Source: Eggerthellales bacterium (lineage in GTDB: Bacteria > Actinomycetota > Coriobacteriia > Coriobacteriales > Eggerthellaceae). From it: a DNA stretch of 64,000 nt. The notes beneath the pieces are model-generated. The model was given only the letters and a program-made list of their open reading frames with translations. It was not told the origin of the DNA and did no database searches. Positions within the stretch are counted from its first letter, which is position 1; every line of letters starts with the position of its first letter. A program made the translations under genes and the position numbers. Where the stretch lies: NCBI GenBank assembly GCA_029225085.1, contig JAQXVU010000012.1:1-64000 (forward strand), in the 5' to 3' direction. Below, one piece after another: positions 49,531 to 58,912 of this stretch.

Positions 49531-51624
49531 TTACAGGGTCATTGCCAGAGCGTAACCAGCGTTGGTTGCCTCCAGGGAACGGAATACCTTGCCAGCAGGG
49601 GTGGTTGCGTCGCCGATGATGTGAGCGTTGGGGAAGTCCTTGATGACCTCGTTGTACAGGTCCATGTTCTCCTCGACGCCGTAGGACATCAGGAAGGTGT
49701 CGCAAGGAAGCAGGGTCTGGGTGGTGGTGCCATCCTCGTTCAGAGTCTCTACGGTTGCGCCGTAATCGTCGACCTTAACGATCTTGGTGTTGGCCATCAT
49801 CTTAACGCCCAGCTGCTTCAGGTGGTTGATCTCAGGCTTACGGTCGATGATGCCGATGCCGTTGCCGAACTTGCCGGACTCCTCGATCACGGTCACCTCG
49901 CGGCCCTCGGACATGGAGGAAGCGCACTCCAGGCCAGCGAATCCGCCGCCACCAACGACGAGACGCTTACCAACCATAACGTGCATGCCCATGCCGAAGC
50001 GCATGAAGCCAGGGGTGCCACCCTGAACCTTGATTGCCTGGCAGGCGCCCCACCAAATGAAGCCCTTGCCAGCTGGCTTGTGACCAGCAACCAGGTCCTT
50101 AACGTCCTGAGAGGACATAACCTTGCGATGGTTGCGGCCCTCGAAGTCCTTGTTGATGACGTTTCCGCCAGGAGCGAGAACAACCTCGTCAGGGTTCAGA
50201 GACTTGATGAGCTCTGGGGTAGCAACGGTCTTCAGCTTCAGATCGATGCCAGGATGCAGCTTCATCTCTTCCTTCCAGAAGCGGCATACACCCTCCATGT
50301 TGGGGTTCAGAACCTGAGCCATGTTCATGAGGCCGGTAACCTTGTTGGCCTTGTCGATGAGGGTAACCTTGTGGCCACGAACCTCAGCAACGCGAGCGGT
50401 CTCCATACCACCAGGACCAGCACCAACAACAACGATGTGCTTCTGCTTATCAGCAGGCTTGTCCTCGGGGTGACCCATGGAAATGTTCTTGATGTTTGCG
50501 TTTACGGAGCAGTGAATTGGCTGACCGAGGAAGGTCTTGTCCAGGCAGCGAGAGCAGACGATGCAGGAACGGATGCGCTCGGGGTGACCCTCCTTCACCT
50601 TGTTCACGAAGTCAGGATCTGCGATGAGGGTACGGCCCAGACCAACAGCGTCGGAAACGCCCTCGTCGAGGATCTTCATGCACATATCGAGGTTGGTGAT
50701 ACGGGTACCGCAGTAGGTAGGCAGCTCGGTGTGCTGATAGAACTGCTTGAAGCGGCCGTTGAACTCACCCTCAGGAACCAGGGAGTTAGCAACAGGACGA
50801 GGAGCCTCATGGAAGCCAACCTGGATGTTCCAAGCGTCGATGCCGTGAGCCTCGATGAACTTAGCCTGCTCGATTGCGTCAGGAACGCGGTTTCCGCCAG
50901 GCATGAGGTCGTCGATGGAGTAACGAACAGCGATGGGCACACCAGGGCAACGCTCGTGAATGCCATCGATGATGTCGGTGAGCAGACGAGCGCGATTCTC
51001 AGGAGAGCCGCCGTATGCGTCAGTACGATGGTTGGAGTACTTGGAGCAGAAGCGCATGACCATGTAGCCGATGCCAGCGTGGATCTCGATGATGTCGAGG
51101 CCAGCCTTTACCAGACGCTCAGCAGCATCAACATACTGCTTAACCATGATCTGGATCTCCTCGACGGTGAACTCCTTCTCAGGCATGCCTACGAAAGGAC
51201 CGGAAGGAATCTTCTTGCCGTTGGAGTCACGCAGGGAAGGAGCATATGCGTGCAGCTCGGACTCGCCGTCTGGACGCCACTCATAGTTCAGCTGCAGCTG
51301 AGCAGCAACCTTAGAACCATACTTGTGGCAAGCGTCGATGAGCTTCTTCCAACCAGGGATGAAGCAGTCGTCCCAAGCGCCTACAGCACCAGTAGCGTTG
51401 TAGTACTTAGGAGTGACGTTCCACAGGTTGCAAACGCCTGCAGAACCAACGGTGATCAGACCAACGCCGCCCTTTGCGCGAGCCTCGTAGAAGTCGATGA
51501 TCTCATCGGTGATGTAGTTCTCGTGGTCAACCATCTCGGTGGTCATAGGAAGCATGACTACGCGATTAGGGATTTCCACGTTGCCGATCTTAAACGGCTC
51601 CAAAAGCTTATCGTACTGTCCCAC
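49531..51624 (-). CDS. Old-yellow-enzyme-type NADH:flavin oxidoreductase (dienoyl-CoA reductase/BaiCD family)
   Basis: 697 residues from a GTG at 51624 with AAAGGGG 7 nt upstream; an ATG 30 bp further up has no ribosome-binding site. The N-terminal TIM barrel binds FMN (IPNRVVMLPMTT..., IEIHAGIGYMVMRFCSKYSNHRTDAYGGSPENRARL, GLGRTLIADPD). A 4Fe-4S motif follows, CIVCSRC-x11-C (about 345-363). The C-terminal half has FAD- and NAD-binding folds (VVVGAGPGGMETARVAEVRG; VVGGGGFAGLECA). Relatives include 2,4-dienoyl-CoA reductase, BaiCD/BaiH bile-acid enzymes and cinnamate-type reductases. Substrate open; an enone/enoate reductase role is likely. Confidence 0.92.
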   Translation of the reverse strand: MGQYDKLLEPFKIGNVEIPNRVVMLPMTTEMVDHENYITDEIIDFYEARAKGGVGLITVGSAGVCNLWNVTPKYYNATGAVGAWDDCFIPGWKKLIDACHKYGSKVAAQLQLNYEWRPDGESELHAYAPSLRDSNGKKIPSGPFVGMPEKEFTVEEIQIMVKQYVDAAERLVKAGLDIIEIHAGIGYMVMRFCSKYSNHRTDAYGGSPENRARLLTDIIDGIHERCPGVPIAVRYSIDDLMPGGNRVPDAIEQAKFIEAHGIDAWNIQVGFHEAPRPVANSLVPEGEFNGRFKQFYQHTELPTYCGTRITNLDMCMKILDEGVSDAVGLGRTLIADPDFVNKVKEGHPERIRSCIVCSRCLDKTFLGQPIHCSVNANIKNISMGHPEDKPADKQKHIVVVGAGPGGMETARVAEVRGHKVTLIDKANKVTGLMNMAQVLNPNMEGVCRFWKEEMKLHPGIDLKLKTVATPELIKSLNPDEVVLAPGGNVINKDFEGRNHRKVMSSQDVKDLVAGHKPAGKGFIWWGACQAIKVQGGTPGFMRFGMGMHVMVGKRLVVGGGGFAGLECASSMSEGREVTVIEESGKFGNGIGIIDRKPEINHLKQLGVKMMANTKIVKVDDYGATVETLNEDGTTTQTLLPCDTFLMSYGVEENMDLYNEVIKDFPNAHIIGDATTPAGKVFRSLEATNAGYALAMTL

Positions 51625-51905
51625 GATAAAACCCCTTTCAGCATTTCGTGACATTGCGATTCATTGTACACTCACCCACGCCGTATTTGTGGGAATAATT
51701 GAAAGTTAGGGATTCCATAAACAACGGCTATATTTCGCATTTCGTGGAAGAAAACCCCGTGATATGGGCATTTATGGCTAATTCCGACAAATTGAGTAAA
51801 ACGTCGAAATCGGTGAGCGGCAACACCGACAGTAGCTCGTAAAACCAGCAGGCGCAGCTCGGGCAAAGCAAAACGAAGGCGCCCGCGAAGAACGACGAAT
51901 GTACC

Positions 51906-52799
51906 CTACTCCTCGGAGCCCTGCACCAAGAAGATCATGACGATGATGAGCACGATGCCCACCAGCACCGGAGGCGCGAAGGTGGTTCCCAGCCAAATGG
52001 CGGCAAAGGCCGTTGCGGCAACCGGCTCGGTGCATCCCATGAGGCCAGCCTTCATAGAGCCCGCTTCCTTCACGCCCTGCATGAAGAAGCCATAGCTGCA
52101 GAAGGTTCCCGCAATGACCATAAGGGCAACGTAGAAGATCACTTCAGGAGTCAGATCGACCGCGATAGTCCAGGGTTGCACCACCACCCAGGCCAGGATG
52201 CCGGCAATAAGCATGCCCAGACCCGTGGTGACAAAGTTGCCCCACTCAGCCAGCAAGTGCACGGGCAGCACCGTGTAGAACACCATGGTCACTGCCAAGA
52301 TGCAGCCGCAGATCAGACCCTCAGGGGAAATGGCCAGATGACCCACGTTGCCTTCCGTAGCGATGAGGAACACGCCCACCAACGCCAGGATGACGCCCAG
52401 GACCTCACGGACCTTGGGGACCCTGCGGAACTTGAAGCAGGTTATGGCCAGGATGAGGATGAGGCCCATGCGTTCCATAACCGTAGCGATGCCCGCATTG
52501 GTGAAGGAGATAGTAGTTAGATAGAAAACCTGGGGACCGAGGACGCCTAGCACGGCATACAGCACCAAGATGCCCAGCAGCTTCGGCTCCTTAGGCACTT
52601 TCCGCAACCTGCCCGGTGACTTCAGGGCAGCCAGCGTCAGAAAGAAGACAGAGCCGAACAATAGGCGCACGCAGATAAGCCAGGGAATGCTGATGTCATA
52701 GGTATCTGTGAGAAGCTGAGCGCATGCGCCGGAAAAGCCCCAGCACACGCCCCCCAAACCCGCGAAGAAAAGGCCGCGAGCCACGGATGCATGGGCCAT
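51906..52799 (-). CDS. EamA/DMT-family transporter
   Basis: 297 residues, ten hydrophobic segments in two repeats, the EamA layout. FAGLGGVCWGFSGACAQLL opens the first repeat, and the second ends VAATAFAAIWLGTTFAPPVLVGIVLIIVMIFLV. Members export amino acids, metabolites or nucleotide sugars; substrate not predictable. It lies 15 bp after the ubiB-like gene, probably in one transcript. No strong ribosome-binding site is seen. Confidence 0.88.
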   Translation of the reverse strand: MAHASVARGLFFAGLGGVCWGFSGACAQLLTDTYDISIPWLICVRLLFGSVFFLTLAALKSPGRLRKVPKEPKLLGILVLYAVLGVLGPQVFYLTTISFTNAGIATVMERMGLILILAITCFKFRRVPKVREVLGVILALVGVFLIATEGNVGHLAISPEGLICGCILAVTMVFYTVLPVHLLAEWGNFVTTGLGMLIAGILAWVVVQPWTIAVDLTPEVIFYVALMVIAGTFCSYGFFMQGVKEAGSMKAGLMGCTEPVAATAFAAIWLGTTFAPPVLVGIVLIIVMIFLVQGSEE

Positions 52800-52814
52800 G
52801 TAGTTCGACTTTCT

Positions 52815-54476
52815 TTACGATTTTCGGTAAATGTCCACCAATATGACAATGAATATTACCAAAGCACACAGATACATGATGAAGGAAAGTACCGGCATGC
52901 CCATGAACTGAGGGAGACCCTGCACCGAGAAGATGAGGCTCGCACCTACCAGCAGGCCCGCCACCACCAAGCTCATGGTGAAGCGATTGATGATGCGAGA
53001 CAAACGCTTCAGGGGCTCCACCGAGCCCATGAGCTCCATGTTCATCTTCATCTGGCCACGGCTCATCATGCGCAGCACCTCGCCAGAGTACTCCGCTGCG
53101 TTAGAGAGGCCCTTGGTCGCCGCATACAGAGACACCATGAGCTCCTTGGCAAGATGCTCAGCATCCTTGGCCACGTCCCGATCCCGCATGATGTGATCGT
53201 TGATGATGGTGATGATGTTGCAGTTGGCGATGTACTCAGCCAGCGTTCCTTCCATCGTGACGATGCCACGGGCAACCTGGGTCACCGAAGAGGGCAAGGT
53301 CACCTTGCACTGCCTGGTCAGAGCCACGATATCCATGAGCAAGGAGCCTACGTCTATGTCCGCCACGTCGACGGTGCCGTACCTATCAAGCACCGCATCG
53401 AGCTCCGCCACCAACCGGGTATGGTCGATGCGCCGCAAGTCCGCGTCGACGGAATAGCTGATGAGAGCGTCCTTCAACTTCGAGCCGTTCTTCTGGCCCA
53501 CCGCTTCGATGATCTTCTGGAAGCACTGGCGATCGCGCGCCGACAGCCTGCCCATCATGCCCAGATCGAGGTAGACGATCTTCCCCTCCCTGATGATGAT
53601 GTTGCCAGGATGGGGGTCGGCGTGGAAGAAGCCGTGATCGAGGATCTGAGCTGCGTAGTTGTCGAGGGCCTTCTGCCCGATCTCTTCCAGATCATAGCCG
53701 GCAGCCTTCAGGGCCCGAGAATCGTCGATGGGGATGCCCTGCACGTACTCCATCACCAGAACCGAATCGGTGCAGTACTCCATGAAGGGCTTGGGGCAAT
53801 CGATGAACTTCACGTCCGCGTTCAGCTGGGCGAACTCGAAGAGGTTGGCCGCCTCCTTCAGGAAGTCGGTCTCTTCCTCTACCGTATCGCTGAGCTCTTC
53901 GACCACCTGGCGCAAATCGACCATCTGGCCCTCGGCCATGAAGCGATCGAGGCGCTTGGCGATAGAGCGCAACACGTCGATGTCCTGGGCCATGGTGACG
54001 CGCACATCGGGGCGGCGCACCTTCACCGCCACGGTCTCGCCGGTAACGAGAACCGCCTTGTGCACCTGGGCAAGGGACGCGGAGCCCAAGGGGACGGGGT
54101 CTATCTCCTTGAAAATCTGGCTGAAACGTTCGCCGTAGATGTCCTGCAGCACCTCTTGCACCTGGTTGAAGGGCATGGGGTCGCACTGAGCCTGCAAGCG
54201 AGCCAGGGCCTCGCAGTAGGACTGGGGAAGAATCTCGGAACGCAGGGACAGCATCTGGCCGAGTTTGATGAAGCTGGGGCCCAGATCTACCAGCAGGTCA
54301 CAGAACTGATCGGGGGAAAGGCCCTTGGTCACCTCGTGCTTGCGCAGCAAGGAGATGATTTCATGCAGGCGCTTATAGCGAGTCTTACGGGTGAAGCCAT
54401 ACTTCTCCCGTATGTTCTCGCCTGAATCGTCAGGGAAGAGCCTGGTCAGCAAGGTGTTGTCGGATTTGGAAGCCAT
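52815..54476 (-). CDS. ABC1/UbiB-family atypical kinase
   Basis: 553 residues. The KxGQ motif appears as IKLGQMLSLRSEILP (about 71-85), the A-rich loop as PLGSASLAQVHKA, the invariant Lys in VAVKVRRPD, and then HADPHPGN and YLDLGMMGRL of the catalytic loop/DFG equivalent. Two C-terminal membrane helices (about 495-549) anchor it. UbiB/COQ8 proteins support quinone biosynthesis and lipid handling through ATP use. In an organism that should depend on menaquinone, a role in quinone extraction from the membrane is plausible. A phasin-like gene lies upstream, with a terminator between. Confidence 0.92.
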   Translation of the reverse strand: MASKSDNTLLTRLFPDDSGENIREKYGFTRKTRYKRLHEIISLLRKHEVTKGLSPDQFCDLLVDLGPSFIKLGQMLSLRSEILPQSYCEALARLQAQCDPMPFNQVQEVLQDIYGERFSQIFKEIDPVPLGSASLAQVHKAVLVTGETVAVKVRRPDVRVTMAQDIDVLRSIAKRLDRFMAEGQMVDLRQVVEELSDTVEEETDFLKEAANLFEFAQLNADVKFIDCPKPFMEYCTDSVLVMEYVQGIPIDDSRALKAAGYDLEEIGQKALDNYAAQILDHGFFHADPHPGNIIIREGKIVYLDLGMMGRLSARDRQCFQKIIEAVGQKNGSKLKDALISYSVDADLRRIDHTRLVAELDAVLDRYGTVDVADIDVGSLLMDIVALTRQCKVTLPSSVTQVARGIVTMEGTLAEYIANCNIITIINDHIMRDRDVAKDAEHLAKELMVSLYAATKGLSNAAEYSGEVLRMMSRGQMKMNMELMGSVEPLKRLSRIINRFTMSLVVAGLLVGASLIFSVQGLPQFMGMPVLSFIMYLCALVIFIVILVDIYRKS

Positions 54477-54488
54477 AGGAAAAACGAG

Positions 54489-54510
54489 GGCGCCCCACCA
54501 GGGGCGCCCC
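54489..54510 (-). terminator. Terminator/attenuator between the phasin-like gene and ubiB
   Basis: GGGCGCCCC and its complement form a perfect 9-bp stem around ACCA; on the minus strand CTCGTTTTT follows. It lies 12 bp after the phasin-like stop and 13 bp before the ubiB start, so ubiB is likely expressed by partial readthrough. Confidence 0.85.
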
Positions 54511-54521
54511 TTAGGTCGCTA

Positions 54522-54920
54522 CTAGTTTTCAGACGCCTCAGGCTTAGGGGCCTCTGCCTCAGGTGCCTCTGCCTCGGGAGCCTCCTCTGCTGGCTCAGCC
54601 TCAGCATCTACCACTTCGGCATCTACCGTAACGCAGCCGGCATTGGCCTCAGCTACGATGCGGGATACGGAAGCTGCGAAAGCGTCTCGGTCCTCAGGGG
54701 ACATGGCCCTGACCTGTGCGGCAATGGCCTCATCGCGAACGCGGCCCATGGCCTCCTCGCCCTTATGCTTCAGCTCGGAGTTAATCTCCTTGCCCTGCTC
54801 GATGGTGATGCCGCCCTTCTCGATAAGGGTGTCTACCACTTCCTTGGCCTTCTCACCGGTGACGGCGGCAGCGCCTACGCCTGCCAGGAAGATGTCCTTG
54901 AATACGTCGAAGCCTGCCAT
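54522..54920 (-). CDS. Phasin-like helical protein
   Basis: 132 residues. An amphipathic N-terminal segment (DVFKDIFLAGVGAAAVTGEKAKEVVDTLIEKGGITIEQGKEI) has the polyhydroxyalkanoate granule-associated/phasin-like pattern, followed by a helix and an acidic Glu/Ala/Pro tail of repeated EAPEAEAP units (about 108-132). Proteins of this type often sit next to ubiB genes, where they have no proven link to PHA. TAAGGAGG precedes the ATG. Possibly a small UbiB partner or membrane-surface protein. Confidence 0.8.
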   Translation of the reverse strand: MAGFDVFKDIFLAGVGAAAVTGEKAKEVVDTLIEKGGITIEQGKEINSELKHKGEEAMGRVRDEAIAAQVRAMSPEDRDAFAASVSRIVAEANAGCVTVDAEVVDAEAEPAEEAPEAEAPEAEAPKPEASEN

Positions 54921-54983
54921 AAAGGCCTCCTTACCTTGAGGGATTTCCTTTGCTCAATTGTAGGCCAAGGAGCTTTTATCGCC

Positions 54984-55862
54984 TTATCTATCCAGAGCGG
55001 GAGCAACGTATTCCACAATTTGACCAACAAAAAGTTCCCTGTCTACCAGGCTCTTTTTGCCAAAGAGGCTACCTTTGCCGGAGCGGTCGCCTCCCGCGAT
55101 CTGGCCATCATGCCCAGACCGGCCGCCATCCTCGGGCTGACCGCCGTCCTCGGGCTGGCCGCCCTCCACAAGCGAGCCGCCGTCCTCAGGCTTGCCGCCC
55201 TCCCCGGTCTGCTCCCCCGCAAGGCTCAGGCAATACTGGGACATGGTGAGAACGGTGCCGATGGTGGCAACGGCCGTGAAACGCACATCCATCTCCGGGC
55301 GAAAGATTCCCTCCTGCACGCCACGGGTCAGCTGCTCCTGAATGAGGCCAGCAAGCTGATCGACCATAGCGGTCAGGTCATCGCTCCAAGCCCGCTTATC
55401 CCGCCAGATCTCCGCGAGAATGAACCGGGCAATCTCCTTGTTGTCGAAGAGATACCCCGCGAAGGCATTCAGCATACCCCGCAGCGCCATACCGGCGTCC
55501 GAGGCCTCCGCCGCCGCCTTCAAGAAGGAGTCGAGCAGCTCATCGAAGGTCTGTTTCAGCACCGCAGCGGCCATTTCTTCCTTGCTGCGGAAGTGGTAGT
55601 ACAGAACGCCCTTCGAGACCCCGGCTCGCTTGGCAATATCCCCCACGTTGGCACCGGAGAAGCCATAGATACCGAAGCAGATCTTGGCCGCATCCAGAAT
55701 GAGAGCCTTGGTGCGGTCGGCCTTCTTGGGCAACTGCTCGGCCTCCGCAGGCGCGGCACCATCCGCCACAACCTCAGCCGATTCGCTGGCTCCTGACACA
55801 ATCTCTGCAGACGCAGTCTCTTCCACAGGCCTCAGGCCATCGGGCATATCAGAGCGCTTCAT
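54984..55862 (-). CDS. TetR-family regulator with repetitive insertion
   Basis: 292 residues. A disordered Ala/Glu-rich N-terminus (1-45) precedes the TetR HTH (ILDAAKICFGIYGFSGANVGDIAKRAGVSKGVLYYHFRSKEEM, about 54-97). The ligand domain is normal until about residue 210. There an insertion of Gly/Asp/Glu/Pro repeats (GGKPEDGGSLVEGGQPEDGGQPEDGG...) of about 45 residues interrupts it before the last helix. The gene ends the ABC-YhgE operon, and a TetR-type palindrome lies before the first gene, so it probably autoregulates. Confidence 0.9.
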   Translation of the reverse strand: MKRSDMPDGLRPVEETASAEIVSGASESAEVVADGAAPAEAEQLPKKADRTKALILDAAKICFGIYGFSGANVGDIAKRAGVSKGVLYYHFRSKEEMAAAVLKQTFDELLDSFLKAAAEASDAGMALRGMLNAFAGYLFDNKEIARFILAEIWRDKRAWSDDLTAMVDQLAGLIQEQLTRGVQEGIFRPEMDVRFTAVATIGTVLTMSQYCLSLAGEQTGEGGKPEDGGSLVEGGQPEDGGQPEDGGRSGHDGQIAGGDRSGKGSLFGKKSLVDRELFVGQIVEYVAPALDR

Positions 55863-55882
55863 TCCAACACCTTTCCCGGAAA

Positions 55883-58219
55883 CTACAGCTGCAGCAACGG
55901 ATGCAAGTCGGTCATGAGCACCGTCCGCTTGCTATGGGCATACAGGCAGGTCAGAGCGAAGAACACCACCAGGAACACCACGAGCATTCCCGCATCGGCC
56001 GCCGCAAGAAGCATATCACCGCCGGCCATGATCTGCCGCATGCCATCAACGAAGTAGGTCATAGGCATCCAGGGGCTGATGATCTGGAAGAACGCAGGGG
56101 CCGTCTCTACCGGGAAGGTGCCTGCCGCACTGGTAAGCTGCAAGGTCAGCAGCACCACCGAAAGGAAGCGACCGGGGAAACCGAAGGCCGCCACCAGGAA
56201 CTGCATGATGGCCATAAAGCACAACGAGCAGAGGATAGCCATGCCGTAATAAGCAGGTACGTTGGCGATGGACACCTGCAGGCCGAACTGCACGAAGGCC
56301 ACGGAGATGATGCCCTGGGCGATGGCATACAGGGCCAGGGGCATGAAGCCGGAGAAGGCCACCTTCACAGAGCTTGCGCCGCTGACCATGAGACGGCGGT
56401 TCAGGGGCTTAAAGAGGAAGCCCGCGAAGATGCAGCCCACCCAGATGCCAAGGCCGATAAAGAAGGGGGCGAAACCGGAGCCGTAGTTCTCTACCGAGGT
56501 GTAGTCGCTCTCCTGCAGAGTCACCGGAGCGCTCATGACCTGGGACTTCACCTGGGCATTGTCGCCGTTGGCAATGAGCTCGGCGGCACCATCGGTGAGC
56601 CCGGATTGCAGCTCGTCAGAGCCGCTCTTAGCGCTCACCAGTCCCGTTGCCAACGAAGCAGACCCCTCGCTGAGCGTCTGCAATCCCGCCGTCAGGGTAG
56701 AAGATCCCTCATGCAGGGCATCGGCTCCCGCAGCAAGAGCAGCCGAGCCCTCTTTAGCGCTGGCGAGGCCCACGGTCAGCGAAGACGTGCCCGCATACAG
56801 CGCATTGGCACCAGAAGCCAAGGCGGCAGACCCCTCCTTAGCCGAGTCGGCGCCGTCGTTCAGATCTGCAGCGCCAGAGGAAAGCTCCGTTGCTCCCGCG
56901 CTGGCCGCGGCAACGCCCTGCTGCAGGGCATTGGCCCCCGCAACCAGCGAATCCGCGCCTGCAACCAGCTGCTGGGATCCGGCGCTCAACTGGGAATCGT
57001 CGGCAGCGTAGGCGGACAGCGTGTCAGACAGAGAGGACACTCCCTGAGCCGTCGCACCCGTCAGTGACGAGGCCTGCTGAGCAGCCTGGCTAAGAGCCTG
57101 ATAGCCCTCCTCGCTGATCACGTACACCGTGGTTCCGTCCCCGAGAGTCATAGGCTGCATGGCGGCAATGCCGTCCGACACCGCAACAGCGGCGGTATTG
57201 GCCCCGGAGGCAGCCGCAGACAGCTGCTGGGTGCTCTGGGCCGCCTGGGAAACGGCCTGGGTCACCAAGGTCACGTACTGGCTGATGCCCTCCTGCAAGG
57301 ATGCGGCTCCCTGCGCCACCTGGTCAGAGCCACTGGCAGCATCTTTCAATCCCGCAGCCAAGCTGGTTGCACCCTGGGACAAGGCAGAGGCACCGTCAGA
57401 CAGTTCCTCCACTCCCGCATTCAGGCTGGCAGCTCCCTGGGACACAGAGCCTGCGCCAGCTTCCACATCCTGAGAGCCCTGCAGCGCATCGGCCAAGCCG
57501 GAATCAAGGGCCGCGGAACCCGTCTGTGCCTCCACCAAGCCATCAGTCACCTGAGCCGATCCCGCCTGGGCATCGGTGGCACCCTGGGCAATCTGACCGG
57601 CTCCTTCCACCGCATCAGACAGACCCGAGGACAGCTCACCGGCACCATCGGCAGCCGTCTGCAGCTCATAGCCGGAATCCTTCAGCTTGTCAAAGACCGT
57701 CGACCAGTACTCCTGAATGACGTTCCTGTTCAGGGTGGCCTCTACTTTGGCCCAAGCCGTGCCGCCAATCTGACTGGCCAGCATGTTCTTGCCCTTGTTG
57801 TACTGAATCTGCAGCTGCGCCTCACCGGGGTTGTCGCCATCAGCCGAGGCGATCTGGGCGCTGAAGTCCTCGGGCACCGTGCACACCATGTAATAGGTGC
57901 CGTCCTCGAGACCCGTCTGGGCCTCACGGGCGCTGACGTAGTCCCAGCCGAACTTCTGATCAGCCTTGTCCAGCTCCTGGCACACCTCGTCGCCGATGTT
58001 GCGCTTCTCGCCAGAGATGGTGGCGCCCTGGTCGTCGTTCACCACCGCCACCGCCACGTTCTGCAGATTGGCATAGGGGTCGAAGAAGGCGGACAGATAG
58101 AACCCAGAGAAGATCACCGGAATGAACAGCACGCCGAACAGGGCGATTTTCATAGCAGGGGTGGAATGCAGGGCATTTCGCACGCCCAAGAATGCAGCTC
58201 GCGCTCCCTTGAAGGCCAT
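55883..58219 (-). CDS. YhgE/Pip-family ABC-2 membrane protein with long repeat domain
   Basis: 778 residues. One N-terminal membrane helix (about 23-48), a soluble extracellular head, a very long repetitive region (about 190-560) and five or so C-terminal membrane helices (about 585-765). The repeats are heptad-like: LxxGaxxLxxGaxxa blocks such as ALASGANALYAG and SLAAGLKDAASG, predicted to form a long coiled or helical stalk. This is the architecture of YhgE/phage infection protein and of MmpL-linked export proteins. The ATG overlaps the stop of the ABC gene upstream (TAATG), so it is probably the permease of that ATPase. Confidence 0.9.
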   Translation of the reverse strand: MAFKGARAAFLGVRNALHSTPAMKIALFGVLFIPVIFSGFYLSAFFDPYANLQNVAVAVVNDDQGATISGEKRNIGDEVCQELDKADQKFGWDYVSAREAQTGLEDGTYYMVCTVPEDFSAQIASADGDNPGEAQLQIQYNKGKNMLASQIGGTAWAKVEATLNRNVIQEYWSTVFDKLKDSGYELQTAADGAGELSSGLSDAVEGAGQIAQGATDAQAGSAQVTDGLVEAQTGSAALDSGLADALQGSQDVEAGAGSVSQGAASLNAGVEELSDGASALSQGATSLAAGLKDAASGSDQVAQGAASLQEGISQYVTLVTQAVSQAAQSTQQLSAAASGANTAAVAVSDGIAAMQPMTLGDGTTVYVISEEGYQALSQAAQQASSLTGATAQGVSSLSDTLSAYAADDSQLSAGSQQLVAGADSLVAGANALQQGVAAASAGATELSSGAADLNDGADSAKEGSAALASGANALYAGTSSLTVGLASAKEGSAALAAGADALHEGSSTLTAGLQTLSEGSASLATGLVSAKSGSDELQSGLTDGAAELIANGDNAQVKSQVMSAPVTLQESDYTSVENYGSGFAPFFIGLGIWVGCIFAGFLFKPLNRRLMVSGASSVKVAFSGFMPLALYAIAQGIISVAFVQFGLQVSIANVPAYYGMAILCSLCFMAIMQFLVAAFGFPGRFLSVVLLTLQLTSAAGTFPVETAPAFFQIISPWMPMTYFVDGMRQIMAGGDMLLAAADAGMLVVFLVVFFALTCLYAHSKRTVLMTDLHPLLQL

Positions 58220-58896
58220 TAGTTGCCTCCCTTCTGAAGGTCGACCACCAGATCCGCCTCCCGCGCCACGTCCTCATCGGTGCAGGCGAAGACAACCGCC
58301 ACGTTGCGGCCATGGGCGATGTCTCGAAGCTCCACAAGGATCTGAGCGGTCTGGGAACTGGTGAGCTGGTCTTCTACATCGTCTACCAGAAGAAGCTTGG
58401 GGTCCCCCGCCATGCCCAGGGCAATGCCCAAGCGCACCAAATCGATGCGCTCGTAGTCCCGAACCCGCTCCTTTCCCAGGTGGGAGAGGCCGTACTCATC
58501 CATATAGGAGCGAATGTAGTCCCGTCGCACCGGCTTGTCGTACACATCCATCTCCGCCTTCAGGAACGAGGCGGCCGTCAGATTTTCCTCCAGGTCGTTC
58601 AGACCCTCGAACAGGCCCAATCCCGCAATGCGGGCCACCTTGTTGCGCTGAGCGGGAATCTCATACCCTGCAACGCTCAGAGTTCCGGAGGTGGGAATCA
58701 TGCGCCCGGCCAAGGTCAGCAGGAAAGGGGTCTTGCCATGGCCATGGTCGGATCGCACCGCCACCAAAGACCCCTGGGGAATCACGCAGCTCACGTCGCT
58801 GAAGGCCTGGCCGAGAGGGTTCTTCATGGAAAGGCGATTGGCCTCGATGAACCGCTTGGGGTCATAGGCCGGCTCTTTTCTCTTCATTCCAAACAT
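58219..58896 (-). CDS. Degenerate ABC ATPase paired with YhgE
   Basis: 225 residues from the ATG at 58896 (GCAAGGAG 5 nt upstream). It has the ABC fold, but each motif is off-consensus. Walker A reads SDHGHGKTPF (the first Gly is replaced). The signature is reduced to RDYERIDLVRLGIALG rather than LSGGQ. Walker B is LLLVDDVED, with Asp where the catalytic Glu belongs. No switch-His context is clear. It may hydrolyse ATP slowly or act as a switch. YhgE/Pip proteins are often encoded with such ATPases. First gene of the operon, directly behind the TetR-type palindrome. Confidence 0.85.
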   Translation of the reverse strand: MFGMKRKEPAYDPKRFIEANRLSMKNPLGQAFSDVSCVIPQGSLVAVRSDHGHGKTPFLLTLAGRMIPTSGTLSVAGYEIPAQRNKVARIAGLGLFEGLNDLEENLTAASFLKAEMDVYDKPVRRDYIRSYMDEYGLSHLGKERVRDYERIDLVRLGIALGMAGDPKLLLVDDVEDQLTSSQTAQILVELRDIAHGRNVAVVFACTDEDVAREADLVVDLQKGGN

Positions 58897-58912
58897 ATAT
58901 GCTCCTTGCAAA

